Shown here one piece after another: positions 1 through 12,400 of a DNA stretch of 64,000 bases. Every line of letters begins with the position of its first letter. Positions within the stretch are counted from its first letter, which is position 1. This stretch comes from Gigantopelta aegis (Eukaryota > Mollusca > Gastropoda > Neomphalida > Peltospiridae): assembly GCF_016097555.1 (NCBI RefSeq), contig NC_054702.1, positions 88,176,905-88,240,904 of the forward strand, in the 5' to 3' direction. Position numbers and translations under genes: made by a program. The notes under the pieces were generated by a model. The model saw nothing but the letters and a program-made list of their open reading frames with translations, was not told where the DNA came from and made no database searches.

Positions 1-325
1 TTCACAAATGTCTTTTTGGATAGAGTTTACTACATTTTGGATCTCAAGAATTATTGTAATTTCGTTTACAAAAAATACACGTCTTGCTATTTGAGATATT
101 TAGCTGATGTGTAATAATGTAAATCAAACCATTGTATTTCACTGAAAAAAAGTTCAAAAAACATAAATTGCTTTAGTTAAATTCTCCCCCTACATTTCAA
201 TATTTCAATCTCCTGATGAAGATGATAGGATGTCACTGAAACATAGTGACAAAATTGTAATGAAGGAGATTTGCATTAAATTTCAGACATTTAACATAAC
301 TGTATTTATGCCTATTTTAATGTTT

Positions 326-405
326 TATTTTTCATTTCTAGGATTTTTTGTTGGATAACAGTTGAGTGAACTGTGATGAAATAAAAAAAAAATGCTGTGG
401 CCTAC
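326..405 (+). pseudogene. Decayed tandem copy of the MRCK exon at 440-520
   Basis: The stretch resembles the acceptor and first two thirds of the exon about 100 bp downstream. Shared blocks include TTATTTTTCA, TTCTAGGA, GTGGATAACA (here TTGGATAACA) and AATGCTGTGGCC. The CAG acceptor of the real exon is CAT here. The reading frame is lost, an A tract has grown in the middle, and there is no matching donor. It looks like a duplicated host exon that decayed in the intron. Chance similarity is unlikely because the blocks are collinear. Confidence 0.7.
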
Positions 406-439
406 TTGTAAATCTAATCTTGAGCATCTTATTTTTCAG

Positions 440-3400
440 TTCTAGGAGTGTATGTGGATAACAATGGTGAACGATGTCGAAATCAAGAAATGCTGTGGCC
501 GGCCCCACCACTGTTTGTCAGTAAGTGCAATGTTGCTAGGATGGTTTTCCACCTTAAAGGTACCTGAACATATTACTTTAATCTTGTCCCTTTTTTGTCT
601 GTTCTGTTTTACAAAGATCAAGGCATCAGTTTTCCATGTTTCTAGTTCATTTAAAAACTGGCACTAATGAACGACCTCTGGTAGGTGGTTACAAGTGCCT
701 CTTAACAATGCCAGAATTAACTACTGAACACTCTCCGAAGTGGTCAGACTAAGCTCACAGCTAACAGTTGATCAATGGGAAATGGTAGTTTTGTTGTACG
801 GATAGCCACAAGAGACAAGCACCTGTTGCGGTCAGAGAGATTATAGAACTGAGATTTGAAGGTGGACAGCGAAAGTAGTTGAAAGATAGATGTCAATTCA
901 GAAAGAAAGGGATTGTATTAAAATGAGATCAAGGAAAGAGGAGTGAGGAATGAAAAATTAAAAACGGGTTTGTATATTTATAATATTATGCTTGTCTTTT
1001 TAGGTTACTGTGATCCTCACCTATTGTGCTACACCGAGAACTCTGTGTTCATCTTTGATATTCATACCTCAGAGTGGGTTCAGACGTTAAATCTTAGGAA
1101 GGTGAGTCGCTTTCTGTTGAGCAGAACACATTTATAACAACTCTGTATTCCTCACTAGTTCTAATAATTTGTGTCGGGATTCAGTACAACCTTTCCAAAG
1201 TCTTTTGAAGTAAAATGGTAAATTTAAGAAACTGTCTTTATAAAAATAAAAACAAAAAACAAATGGGGTACAAATATTTTAATTTTTTGACAGAAAAACG
1301 TGATCAGAATCATTATACATGTTTCAGTTGAACATTGAATAAAATTTAGATAACATTAACATGATAATGCATTAAAAGCTTTATGTATTTGTGATCTTTA
1401 TATAATTTTTTTTTTTTTTAAACTTGTTCCAAAAATAATTTTTTAATGCCAGTGAGCAAAAGTGAAATTTGGAGAAGACTGGAAAGAGATTTAATCAGTA
1501 TATTTATCTTTTTCAGTCCAAACCACTGTGCAAGGATGGTTCTCTGAGTCTGTTCCATGGAGTGGACTCCCAACATATTGCTTACTTCAGAAACATCCAA
1601 GCAGGTATGGAATTTGGCTGTTTTTAACCTTGCTTGTTTGATATGAGGACATCTTTCCTTACTAAATTATAGATACGTTTCGGGGGTGGGGAAAAATCAA
1701 TTCTCGATCTCCGAGACAGATAATTATTTTTTAAAAACATGTTTGTTGTCCCACTTCTGTCATTCCTGTTATTCTTGTCGGTCCGAAGCATGTCCGTTTT
1801 TATTATTGGAAGAAATTATATTTTTGTGCTGTTTATCTGCACGTCTTTATTTGTCTACATCAGTAAACTGATGTGCATTTTGATTCTTAAGACTTTAATT
1901 GGTCCCAAATTTAATAAAGGGTGGTCACTTGCATGCACCACTCCACTAGGCTAGACATTCGTTCAAAGTTGCTAAGTCGGTCACGAGATTAAACAGTCGT
2001 TAACAATAACACCATTCTTGGTGAGAAAGCTATCAAGGCATTACACTCAAATTAAAACAAAGGACCCAGATTTTGCAACTGGTTACAATCATTGTCCCGT
2101 CTCAATGGAAGTGTCGTCGTAATCTATACCTGTGTATTGAGCCCTTTTGAGTCGAGTGGCAAGAGTCTGACAAAATTGCAAGAGGCCTTTGTGAAATAAA
2201 CACAGATACCAACATTCCACTAAATACTCTCTGAAAACCACTTTTTCAGCTGAAAATTCCCCGGTATTTATCACAGAAAAACAAATAATTAAATCAATCC
2301 TGGTCTCTATCATCTGAATGCAATGATACACAGTGTGTCAGTATGGGCTAGATGTCTCACCTGCAATATCTTAAAGATTAAAGACACAATTGTATTACAT
2401 AATGGATGTATTTGTGATGAATGTGCAGGTTTTGTTTATGTATTTAAACTTGGTTAAAATAAGGTTTGGTTAATAGATTGTTTTCATATTTGGTATACAT
2501 TTTCCCCAAACTACATTATCTTATATCCATAAATGTGACACCAGGGCATGGTACAAATTTGAAAATAAATGGACAAGAACTGTTGTGGAAAACTACTGTT
2601 TAGTGATTATTTAATGTAGGGTTATGGAAGACATTATAAAGTGTTAGGAGGATTGTGGAGTTAAGTGAAAATATTACCTACTCACTTTTTGAAATTATTG
2701 TCAAGCATTTATTTTTGTTGATTTATCGTTTCACTGATAGTGAAATAATATTTGAGACATTTTATTTGAGTATCATTTTCTTAAATTAATTCTTTGTATA
2801 ACAGAAGAAGATCGGTTGGCGATCACTGAGGTTGCTAAGATCAGAAGTAGTAGAAAGCGAAGGTTTTCATTCAAGTCACGTGACGATGACAGAAGTAGTA
2901 AAGGGTATGTAGTTTTTATTTATGTATGTTTTATTTGATCAGTAGTTGTTGATTGTACTCAAGATTACAAGAGGTTTGTGTACAACAGACCTCAGAAAAT
3001 ACAAGAACAGTCAATTCGTTTATGCATTGCTCATCAAATGTAATTTTGCTTAACCAGTTTTTCGTTCCTGCATTTAAATTTAGGACATTCATTTACATGG
3101 ACAAAACAGGTTACATGAAAAGGAAATGGGTTACCTAAATTTCTTTTTGAGTAACTATAAATGTATATTTATTATATAAATACCTTGCTGTTAATTAGAA
3201 ATCTCTTGAGGAAATGTCCCCATTTTTATTAATCATCCAGGAGCCACTGATTAAAATAAAGCATAATTATATAAATACAAATTTTACATTACCGTTAAAA
3301 AATTGTTTTTATCCATTGAGAAATTTACTCAAAATAGATTTTTAAAATTAATTGAAGTTTAACAAAATTAATGATAGAAGGTTATAAAAGTAATAACATT

Positions 3401-6400
3401 AATTTTTCTTACCTGTTGCATGTTAGCATACTGTGTGCATTTTGATTGGAATGAATTATAAAAGCTACTGACAGAAATGGCACACTACCACATTAAAATA
3501 TTTGAAGAAATAAAAAATTTAAAATCTTGCCAGCATACATGATTTGCATGTTTTAATTTATATGTGTTTTGTCATACTTAACATAATTAAACACAATTAT
3601 TCATTAAGTTTGTGTATAATTCTATGTGTTACTCTATTATAATTGTAATAATATAGATAATCTTTGGGCTCTTTATATCATTTTTTAATCATATATTTCC
3701 GGTCATCTGCTTCAACAGTTCTTTATTTTGTATTTGTAGTGGACCCCTGTAATGTTGTACGTTCCCATCTGTTAATATCATTCGCTTTCATCTTGTATTT
3801 TAACGAGACTAATTTTATTTCTGATGGATTTTTTTGTTAGTTATGTTAATTAAGATTTTGTATCTACAACATCCCCTATTCAAACATTTAAATTAAGTTA
3901 CAATATCTGTATTTTATTTATTTTGCCTATTTGTTTTCTTTTTATTATTATTATTTTAATTTTTTTATTCCCCCATCTTTAATATTTTTTGTTTGTCACA
4001 ATTATAGTTTTCCCTACATTCAGTGGAGCTTTTGGTAAAACGTACAGTGTATTGGGTAATTATTGTACTGATAATCAGTCACATTAATTTAAATGTTAAT
4101 TTAATAATTTTATTACAGTCATGGTATACATACCCATAGGGTGGATCTTCAATTAGAGGGTTCTGTGATTTTGGGCAAATGCAGCATGTAAAAAACAATT
4201 TTGTGTTGACCTCTATGTATTGTAATTTTTGATCCCTCTTATATGATTAGAGTTTATTTCCCATTTGGGTGCAGTTTGAGAGAGAGAGAGAGTGTGTACC
4301 GTAGACCATAAAATGGAATAAATGTACATCATTCAGATAATGTTATGGAGGTCGATTGAACCCCAAATCCTCCCCCACCCCACCCTATGGACATGGTATG
4401 CTGTTTTTTTCTGGGTTTTTTGCTTTTTGTTTGTTTTTTTAATGTGAACTTGCAAAAAAGAAAAGAGAAAAAAGTACATGATATATAATTGAGCTCCACT
4501 GTCCGAGATTTCTCTTGTTGACTAACATTGTCATTTCCTTCAATAAGTCCAATTGCCTCAATTGCCTTGCTTAGGTCTGAAAGACGTAATCGAGATATTT
4601 CGGGGCCACTATCATTCAGCCATGTTGCCCACGTTGGACCTGACCAGGTCTTGCCCAGTGTACCTCCGCAGTAAGACGTTTTCCCTGTCGCTTGTAGTAC
4701 TTCCATTGTTTGCTTAGCATTGTGATCTGTATCCTCTTTCTCTCCTCTGATGTTGTTCATATGCTTTGGCTTTGGCCTAATCTTAATTCAAAGGCATGTT
4801 GTGACGGGTAAAACCAAAAAAAAAGAAAGAAAAAAAAAGAAGATTTTGTTATGTATTGAATGTATATACTATAAATGTTTAATAATAGTTTTACAGTATT
4901 TAACTACATGTAGATTTAGCAGCAGTGTGATATTTTAGCATTTTCACAAGTTTACTGTTTTCATTGATCCACATCCCCTAACATCTTCCCCCATAAAAAC
5001 AGAAGAGGACTGATATTAATTTTATTACTGTTTATGTATACTTAAAATAGTATCAAATCATTAGAACATTTTTTGCTATTGGAATAGCATTTAGAACTTA
5101 TTCAAAGGTATACATTTGATAAAGACCTGACTCCCATCGTTCTCCTTGTGAAAATGTTGAAGCATTTCTTATTAGTACTACATTGTGTATTAAAACAAAA
5201 TACTGTAAATGTATAAAATTATTTCTATATTGTATGTGTGGTGTTTGTACGTGTTTAAGTATTTGTGATCTGTATACCTGTATTATGTTCTGCATCATGA
5301 TCTTACTAACAAGACTTGTTTCAAGTGGATTTCAGTACCCATTGCTTCATCAGTAATAATTCACCATTACAGTCTTCACCAGAAGTGAGATTATTCTACT
5401 TTTACTTAAATTCCATTCCAATAATGACAGTTTTGCAAACAAGAACTATTGGTAGTAGCATTTAGTGTTAATTGTAACTCTGGAACATTTTCGGATTTGT
5501 CTTCTTTGTGATTTAAGGAACTGGTAATAGTAGCATTTAGTGTTAATAGTAACTGGAACATTTTCGGATTTGTCTTCTTTGTGATTTAAGGAACTGGTAA
5601 TAGTAGCATTTAGTGTTAATAGTAACTGGAACATTTTCAGATTTTTCTTCCGTGTGTGGTTACACCTACTACTTAAAAATCTAAACTTATCCACTTTAAT
5701 AATGGGAGTGGGTTTTTTCTTATTTATTTGTCAGTCTGATTATCCATAAGTTTTTGTTTTTATTTCTTTCATTCACATTCTTACATAAGTTACTTGAATA
5801 AGTTTGTTTTTACAATGGGTACTGAATGATCACTTAAACTGAGTTTGCATCATTATTAAAGTAGAATAGTTGAACATGTCTGTAGTTGAACATAATCTGT
5901 AACTAGCATGCCCTCCTATTTTTAATGTGCTAAAAAAAATTTGCTTTTTTATGTGTCCAACATTTAACCGACTGAACTAGTTAGTGAACCAGGTTAAGCA
6001 TGATACTATAGTCCTGTTCAATTGTTTCAACAAACCCAAACCCTGACAGGTTTTATATATAATTCATCATCTAAAATGCACGAAGTTGACTTATTTCCAT
6101 TTTACAAAAATCTGTTTCGCATGCAGGTTAGTTCGTTCTCCAATTGAACAGGACTATAATATGTATCTGCAGGTAAAAATGTATTCACTATTCAAAACAT
6201 CTGTATCGCCAGCAAAATCTAATCTTATGATATTTCAACTAGTTTATTAATAATATACTAAACAAAATTAGTTAAGGGCTAGTAGATGTTTTCGGAAATG
6301 TCCTTTAAAAATGGTATAAACCCCCCAGATTCTTCCGTTGTAAAAGTGTTGATGTTTGCTGACATTTCTTAAACTTGGTGATTTAAACAACAATTTAGAG

Positions 6401-9400
6401 CTAACAAAGTATTGTTGAGAACCGACATGCAATGACTCCTAACCGAATGAGCATTTCGGTAGTTCTCAAACATGCATCAAACCCCACTGTGTACAGTTAT
6501 TATATGTATGTATCATGGGTCAGATTTTACTGTAGCAATGTTTAGAAGTCATCTGTGATCAAAACGTCATTAAATTTTAAGACATTAGCAAAGACGTACT
6601 TAAAGTCTGTTGGCCCTTAATTAATTTTGTTGAGTATAATAAGTAATAGTGTCTGTTGCTTGACCACATATTTATCTAACATAGTTCAGAGATGGATAAT
6701 ATTACCTGTATATGCTGATTGGTTCGTTAAATCACTATTATTAAAACATTTACTCAATACTACTTGTATGACCGTTTAAAATAAGATCAAAGTGATTTTG
6801 AATTTGCTAGATTTTATTTTAATTATTTGTATCCTTTCATGGATAAGTTAAATATTTTGTGTTAATAGTCTGTAAACTGCACGCACCCATGTCCACAAAT
6901 GTAAAACCAGAGCAAAGTAGAAATTTGGTAACATACATCATAAATTTGGTAACTAACAGTTTTAGTTTATTTTTATTTATTGCAAAAATTACTGGTTTAA
7001 AATCGCTGTAGGTTCATAATGGCTGTGAGTGAGAATTTTGCCTATGGCAAAAACTTTACAAAATTCTATCCCTGTAAATAACAAATCCTGAATGTGAGCC
7101 CTGCCCTAGTGTGTCTTACAGTGGAGAAACTTAAGTTTGGTGTCACAGTCAGCTGCTGCTGCTTAAAAACAAAAAGGATGATGTAAAAACAAACCAAGAA
7201 TAGTGGGGTGATGGACATGTTAGCAATGAGGCAGTGAGAACACTGATCTACTTTCACTGGATTGATTACCCACAAACAGCTTATGGCTGCCAAAGGGTTA
7301 AATCTGCAGAGTTGGAGAAATCAAAATGATTTATTACAAGGGACCTTTTGCTTATCAATGAATAACTTTTTTTTTTTTAACTTTCCAACGTTAGCATCTC
7401 TATGTATATAAGCTTTAAGCTGGACTCCAAAAATTAATATCAATTTGGCGAAATCGATCAGAAAATCTGTAGCCAAATTCATGTATCATTAGCTAAACAG
7501 AATTATTTTATAAAATAGCTATACACCTCCAAATGACACGGTTTTTGAATTAGCATTTTGGCAAATCGACAGGCCAGTAGGTACTGGGTTCGGATCCCAG
7601 TCGAGGCATGGGATTTTTAATCCAGATACCGACTCCAAACCCTGAGTGAGTGCTCCACAAGGCTCAATGGGTAGGTGTAAGCCACTTGCACCGACCAGTG
7701 ATCCATAACTGGTTCAACAAAGGCCATGGTTTGTGCTATCCTGCCTGTGGGAAGTGCAAATAAAAGATCCCTTGCTGCTAATCGGAAGAGTAGCCCATGT
7801 AGTGGCGACAGCGGGTTTCCGCTCAAAATCTGTGTGGTCCTTAACCATATGTCTGACGCCATATAACCGTAAATAAAATGTGTTAAGTGCGTCGTTAAAT
7901 AAAACATTTCTTTCTTTGGCAAATCGATAATGATATATTCACCAAATTCAATTATAAATCGCATTTGGCGAACAACAGCTTAATCCTGGTATGAATCTCA
8001 CATCTTGACCACTTGGCATTAATGTTTTAGTTATGTTAAAAAGTGACCCTAAGTAATGGCTTAAAGACGAATTAAAATGATGTCATCACTCCATGTATTC
8101 TTATTCAATATTGTTTTCAATTAGGTCACTGAACCAAGTTTTTCAATATATATTTATAATTTGAAAAATATGAATAGTTTGGTATGCAAGAAAAATAATC
8201 AAACATTAATTTTGGTGAGAGACCAGGAAATCCCACTCTTCATTATATGTTGTTTTAAACAGGTTTTTCTGGGTTATTTCCCTGTCGTAAAGAACCATTC
8301 ATGTTTTATTCTCTTTTATCTATACACTATCTATTTTAGCCATCATGCCTTTGTCATTCTAGTTTTATCTACTTTTTTTAGAACTTACAAATGATCGTAG
8401 AAGCACCGATACATTACATACTGTTATACATTTATTAGTTATAATTTGATGTTCTATCTAGACTGCATTTGATAATTGTAACTACTAACACACTACTATT
8501 TTTATGTTCATTGTTTGTGTTGACAGCTTGACATTCCTATTTCAGAGTTGTAAGAAATTAAGATTTTTTATTTTTTAAACTATTTATTCATAAAATGAAA
8601 TGGATTGTTTAAATACTTCTCCACAATAGGACATTTACAAATACAATTTTAAACGAACGATAAATGTAAAACATTAAACATTTAGAGGCATGCTGCTATG
8701 TAAGTCAATTTAGTCGAATGTATTCCAACTTTCTTGTCACAAACATGCATGCATCTGGAATTAACATTAATTTATTTATTAACAAATTAGTTGTTTTCAT
8801 TGTCTTGTTGACAGTGTATTGTAATTAATTTGTGATTTTTATGTTTCATGGTTTATTGTATTCAGTATTTTTATTAACCAAATAATTATTGCTAAATTCC
8901 CATAATCTTTTCATTTTACATTTTAAAAACATATAAATTAAATGCATACAAATATATGTAGTTTGTGAACCTTTGATTTATTTTCTAAATGTTTGCCTAA
9001 TTCCAGAACTGATAGAAGATCGCGATTGATTTCAAATCCAATCAACTTCAGTCATATAGCACATTTGGGCCCTGACCAGGGCATGCAGGTGCTCATAGAT
9101 CTACCAAAGGTAGGTTACGTTCATAACCAGTTGTCAGCTATATAATATAGGTGATGTACTCGTTAAACCATTGGCCTTATGACTAATAGGTGCTAGGTTC
9201 GCATCCCAGTACTGGCCCCAAGCCAGATTGAGTTTACAGCTTGTTGGCAAAAAGGGCACTACACCGACTTCACCCTCAGTAACCACGAATGCCAAATCAT
9301 TAACTGTTCTATACAGATAGTTCAGGATGGTATGCTCTATCTTAACATGATATAAGAACAAAACTAAGTGAAACTAATGATTATGAGGTAGATATTGGCC

Positions 9401-12400
9401 TTTGAAATGTGATCAAGAAACTACTGTTTATGTTCTGTTCATTTGTGCCAAATAATTTTTTCATTTTAAATTATGTATAAATTTTTGCTTAGTAATCTTT
9501 GCAGTTCTAAATTTTATGCTCAGTATTTTGCTGAAAAGCTTGCAATAACCCGTACTTTTCAACACTAAGGGTTGGGGTTTGTTTTGGAGGGAGGGGTCTA
9601 AGATTATTTTTATCTTAGAAGATTGTTTGCTACATGTTACAAAGAACTATTTGTACATGTGTGAATTGTTTGATGTGCTGACTGTTGTAGGCTGCAAGTG
9701 GTGGCACGGACCTGGAGCAGATGCAGCGAGTGAAGAGCATGTTCCAACCTCAACTCAAGTCTATCCACGAGGCGCAGGCCCGCGGACCTCGACCGGCCAG
9801 CTCACACTACAACGGTACGGTTCACTACAGCCTAGTAGGCAATGCAGTCAGAGGCTGTGGTATGTGCTTTCCTGTCTGTGGGAAAATGCATATAAAAGAT
9901 CCCTTGCTGCATTAAGAAAATGTAGCGGGTTCCCTCTATTGAATACGAGTCAGAATTACCAAATGTTTGACATCCGATAGCTGATGATTAATATATCAAT
10001 GTGCTCTAGTGGTGTTGTTAAACAAAACAAACTTTTAAAAACAATTTTTTTTTTTTGCAGTCTTGTTTTAAAAATTGTCTTTATCTAAGGTACAATTTTA
10101 ATAGTTGTGTTGTTTGTCCTAGTTTTTTTAATGACTTTACTTAAAGTGTTATACTTTGATAATGCTAATGGTTTTTTTTTTTGACCTGGATCGGTATTGA
10201 TAAGTGAATGTTTTCTGAATTTGCAGGCAGTGCCTCTAACCGTGCAGACGGTGGAAGACCGGGAGTGAATGCCGGCAGAGCGGGTCATAACACGTCGTCA
10301 AACTGCTCTCACGACTCCAACAGCCTAGAGAAAGAGTCACAAATGTTTGAGGCAAGTAGATTAATATTCGGCTTCAGTATGGTACTTAAAACATATTCCA
10401 AAGAGTAATTTACTATACATTTAAATAATTCAATACATTTCCATTTTACCATATCAAGTCAAAATATCTGTGTCATATTTTAATGTCATTATGAAATTAG
10501 TTAGTAGAAGTTACTTGGTAAGAAAGTTACATTTTTCAACTGCCGTCAGTGGTTTAGCGTACTTGGGATTGTTAAATAGTCACATTGTTGATTTCCAATC
10601 TTTCACTTTTTTCCCCACATTAAAACAACCGTAAACGGTTAATATATTAGAATGTATGCAATTTGGATCCATTACATGTTATTTTCATGGGAAAGTATAT
10701 ATCTTCATAAATTTTCTTTAAAAGCTTTAAGTTAATTTTTGCTTTGAGATAAAATATTTCTAAATGATCAGAAACATACTTGGTCCATAAAAGCTTTTTC
10801 ATAAGATGTTAAATTAAAATAAAAAAGATTCTTAGATGTATTGTAAAGGCAGCAGATTGCTATAGTTATAGATAAGAAATTATTTATGAGGTTAATATTG
10901 TCTCGATATTAATTCATTTAAGGACTTATCAATGTCTGCTAAATCTTGAAACATGACAAAATAATAAGAGATGTGGCTAATATATATTATTTGACATTAC
11001 GAGGTTTGCATTTAAGAAAGTTGGTTAAATTCAGTAATTTTAAACAATTTTTATTGATCAGTAGCCATCATTTATTTCAGGATCGTTTTTTCTCTCTCTT
11101 TTATTGTTATTAAAACATTTTTGCCAGTATTGTTCTTATTGTGTATTGTACTGTTTAGAACTAATTGCTAATATTCTCACAGATGGTTAGCTCTACTCAG
11201 GCAACAAATGGCTCTAGTGGGAGTTGCTGGTCTTTACCGAATTACAACAATACAAAGAGTTAGCCAGGGTAGATCTCTTTGTTGTCTTTGCAGCATGATG
11301 TGCGTGAACCTTTTCCTGTACTGCACCTCACCTGCATTTAAAAAACATTGTTACACAAATTCATTGCTTGCCAAAATGCCTTCCTACCCACTTCTTAGAA
11401 ACATATCATTACAATACTCTAGTTGTAAGAAAAATGGCCAAGGAAAGGTTAGATGAGAAATTTGTTAGTTTATCACCATTTCTTGACCATGTCAAAAGCA
11501 GTTGAGCAACACAAGAAAATCTTGTTCTATGTTTATTTTTTTGTAGTTGCATTAATAGAAACATCTTCATATACTCGTACTTCCATATTATAGTGGTTTA
11601 ATCCAAAAATTACTCAAACGGGGAAAAGTGAATTGCAGACAGTGCTATGTAATTGCTTTTATTGATATAGCAATGGAAAAGTGTGCCTTCCATTCATCTC
11701 TACCCTATTTAAAAATACCTGAAGTGTTACAAACTTACAATAATAATAATAATAATTTTTATTTATAGAAGGTATCTCAGTTAGTTCTAGACTTCTCCCC
11801 TGAGGCCTTCTTACTAACTATAACAATATTAATAATAATCATATTAATTATTAAAAAACAATCTATTAAAACCGTACATTTATGTACAACATATATAACC
11901 ATAAAAGATTATTAAATCATATTATGTAGTAGAGTAATCATGTTATTTGGATTAATGTAGCATCGTTGTAAAACCTGCATTATACTTAACACGAGTAGTT
12001 CACATTAAGAACAAAACACTCTAGCCTGTAATCCACCAAAGACCTCACAAGAGATAAAACCATTGTTCTATAAGAACTCAGCCTTTTCCTATTGGCAGCT
12101 CTCATTCCAATGCAACCCTTTGTTTTTAAATATTTTCTAAATTTTATGTTTTTCGGAATGTACTTTTTTTCACGTATTTGTTTTAAATGTGAAAGTAATT
12201 TGCTTTGTAATGTGCTTAAATTTGTGGTCTGTGAATATTATTATGGATGTTGTCAATTAAACGAGACATTCTACTGTTGCCACAATATTAGAGTATCTTG
12301 CTTTGCAATTGTTGAAGCATTTCTATCTTTCCAATGTGCTGGCATATATACATTTCTTTGGTAAGTACTATAGAAGTTTTTAAAAAGTTATAAAGTTAAA

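Larger units (their letters stand above)
2905..9006 (+). other. MRCK intron 4, about 6.1 kb
   Basis: A large AT-rich intron between the end of the CNH coding region and the CRIB exon. It holds a threefold tandem repeat (5447-5650), a 5'-truncated SINE (7570-7915) and an unrecognised minus-strand open frame (4329-4760). I see no further exon: no other open stretch with flanking splice sites resembles MRCK. Confidence 0.75.

Noticed and set aside
5300-5360. A possible extra MRCK exon or SINE near GATTTCAGTACCCATTGC
   Set aside because: An acceptor-like CAG is present, but the following frame has no MRCK similarity and no donor.
7576-7615. Possible tRNA genes at the SINE heads (also at 57591, 57497 and 60592)
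   Set aside because: Box A and B are present, but no full cloverleaf with an acceptor stem could be drawn, and each continues into a SINE body.
7617-7964. A 115-codon minus-strand frame with a near twin at 57754-57966
   Set aside because: Both are antisense readings of the same SINE family, not a gene family.
9579-9980. A 133-codon frame covering MRCK exon 6
   Set aside because: Different frame from the exon's correct phase. It reads partly through the intron and the SINE; only 9691-9814 in the MRCK frame is coding.
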